This document shows positions 5,872 through 6,762 of a stretch of 6,762 bases of DNA, piece after piece. The notes under the pieces are model-generated. The model was not told the DNA's origin. It did not search any database and worked only from the letters and a program-made list of their open reading frames with translations. Both the position numbers and the translations under genes were made by a program. The stretch spans positions 1 through 6,762 of the forward strand of contig CAMNNR010000072.1 of assembly GCA_946545675.1 (NCBI GenBank). The letters run 5' to 3'. The DNA comes from an uncultured Thermoplasmata archaeon. GTDB lineage: Archaea > Thermoplasmatota > Thermoplasmata > Methanomassiliicoccales > Methanomethylophilaceae. Position 1 is the stretch's first letter. Each line of letters begins with the position of its first letter.

Positions 5872-6657
5872 TCACTGCTTCAGAGCGGTGATTGCATCGG
5901 CGATTTCCGCTATTTCCGCCGGGCGCAGCGATTCTATGCGGGCATCGGCATAGGGAATCTCATCGTTCGATCTGATGATGCCCGCAGCTTTGAGGGAGGT
6001 ACCGATCTTCTTCCTGCGGTGGTCGAAACATACCTGGGTGACCCTGAAGAAGGTCTTCTCGTCCTTTACGGAAAATGGTGCGGGGCGAGGGGTTATCGCT
6101 ACCAGACAGGAATCCACCTTGGGCTGTGGTTTGAACCTGGATTTAGGTACGTTTTCGACTATCTGGCACTCCGCTCTGTAGAATAGGTTCACGGTGAGGC
6201 GTGAATAGTCCGGACTGCCCACGTCGGCGACCATGCGGTCGGCGAATTCCTTCTGCACCATGACCACGGCCTTCTTGAACGGGTATTCGAGGAGTTTGAA
6301 AATAATGGGAGTGGAGACGCTGTACGGTAGGTTGCTCACGAATCTGTCGAATCTCGGGAAGGGGACCTTGACCGCATCCCCGTGGATCAGGGTGAGCCTG
6401 TCACCATAGGTCTTCCCGATGTAATCCGCAAGGATGTCGTCTATCTCGATGCAGGTGAGGGACTTCCCTTTCCCGATGAGCCTCTGAGTGAGTATACCGA
6501 GCCCGGGTCCGACCTCGAGAACGTCGTCTTCGGGCTGTATCTCCGCATAACCTATGTGTCTGTCAGCGACACGGCCGTCGGTGAGGAAATTCTGTCCCTT
6601 GGCTTTGGTGGGTACGACGCCGGTCTCGGCGATAAGTCTGCCGGTCTCTCCGCTCAT
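5872..6657 (-). CDS. ksgA: 16S rRNA N6-dimethyladenosine transferase (KsgA/RsmA/Dim1)
   Basis: A SAM-dependent methyltransferase that dimethylates two adjacent adenines in the 3'-terminal helix of 16S rRNA during late small-subunit maturation. The 261-residue length is typical of archaeal KsgA. Motifs in order are GQNFL (21-25), motif I EVGPGLGILT (48-57), acidic E71 in IEID for the SAM ribose, GDA (93-95), the catalytic motif IV NLPY (109-112) with the following SVSTPI, KPQPKVDS (176-183), and the family signature FDHRRKKIGTSL (211-222) in the C-terminal helical domain. All key residues are present, so it should be active. Its ATG overlaps the stop of the upstream DUF655 gene by 4 bp (ATGA), and no strong Shine-Dalgarno site is seen, which implies coupled translation. 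DUF655 followed by ksgA is a recurrent archaeal arrangement. Confidence 0.97.
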   Translation of the reverse strand: MSGETGRLIAETGVVPTKAKGQNFLTDGRVADRHIGYAEIQPEDDVLEVGPGLGILTQRLIGKGKSLTCIEIDDILADYIGKTYGDRLTLIHGDAVKVPFPRFDRFVSNLPYSVSTPIIFKLLEYPFKKAVVMVQKEFADRMVADVGSPDYSRLTVNLFYRAECQIVENVPKSRFKPQPKVDSCLVAITPRPAPFSVKDEKTFFRVTQVCFDHRRKKIGTSLKAAGIIRSNDEIPYADARIESLRPAEIAEIADAITALKQ

Positions 6658-6762
6658 CTTTCCACGAAGAGGTAGCGCTTCCTGTCGGGATCGGTGATCT
6701 CGAGCATAATCCTGTTGACGATGAGTTTCACAGGGTCTTTGACGGTGGGCACCCTGGTGGTG
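6654..6762 (-). CDS. C-terminal end of a DUF655 (putative RNA-binding) protein, truncated by the window edge
   Basis: Translation of the minus strand from the edge gives about 35 residues ending in TGA 6654-6656. It contains 'DPVKLIVNRIMLEI' and finishes 'RKRYLFVER'. This resembles the C-terminus of archaeal DUF655 proteins, which end in a 'DPVKLIAKRI...YLFV' pattern, and DUF655 is the usual neighbour upstream of archaeal ksgA. The family carries an OB-like and helix-hairpin-helix region, expected to lie outside the window. The stop codon overlaps the ksgA start (ATGA), so the two genes are surely co-transcribed. A role with KsgA in rRNA handling is plausible but inferred from context. Only a short piece is visible, so identity rests on one motif plus position. 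Confidence 0.75.
   Translation of the reverse strand, partial: TTRVPTVKDPVKLIVNRIMLEITDPDRKRYLFVER

Overview
The window comes from an archaeal chromosome. It encodes ribosomal protein eL15, a family B DNA polymerase with a C-terminal PCNA-binding peptide, an archaeal-type Obg/YchF-related GTPase, and a DUF655 gene overlapping ksgA/rsmA. The promoters have TATA boxes about 33 bp before start codons that lack Shine-Dalgarno sites, which suggests leaderless or very short-leader mRNAs. The base composition is moderately GC-rich. The closeness of these proteins to euryarchaeal homologues, together with a DUF169 gene, suggests a methanogen-related euryarchaeon. My best guess is the Thermoplasmata, possibly Methanomassiliicoccales. 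That placement is inference and was not tested by any search.

Layout, left to right. At 1-642 on the plus strand is the end of an unrecognised gene. It meets the DUF169 gene (643-1383, minus) tail to tail with zero bases between the stop codons, inside a perfect 16-bp palindrome. Everything from 643 to the right edge is on the minus strand, so transcription runs right to left: DUF655 (partial), ksgA, a promoter gap, the Ygr210/YchF-type GTPase, polB, a promoter gap, eL15, a hairpin plus promoter gap, then DUF169. DUF655/ksgA overlap by 4 bp (ATGA). GTPase/polB touch or overlap, so each pair is probably one transcript with coupled translation.

The genes are mainly core information processing: 16S rRNA dimethylation (KsgA), a ribosome-associated type of GTPase, replicative or repair DNA synthesis (PolB) and a large-subunit protein (eL15). 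This looks like a conserved housekeeping neighbourhood and not a genomic island. I see no mobile element, CRISPR array, tRNA, intein or defence system.

The least ordinary parts are small. The eL15 promoter is flanked by two dyads, and its leader has a possible 10-residue upstream ORF whose stop codon lies inside the eL15 Shine-Dalgarno site. PolB has a long Pro/Lys-rich tail ending in a second PIP-box. A very stable UUCG-capped hairpin follows eL15. All seven visible stop codons are TGA or TAA. I found no convincing undescribed multi-gene system.
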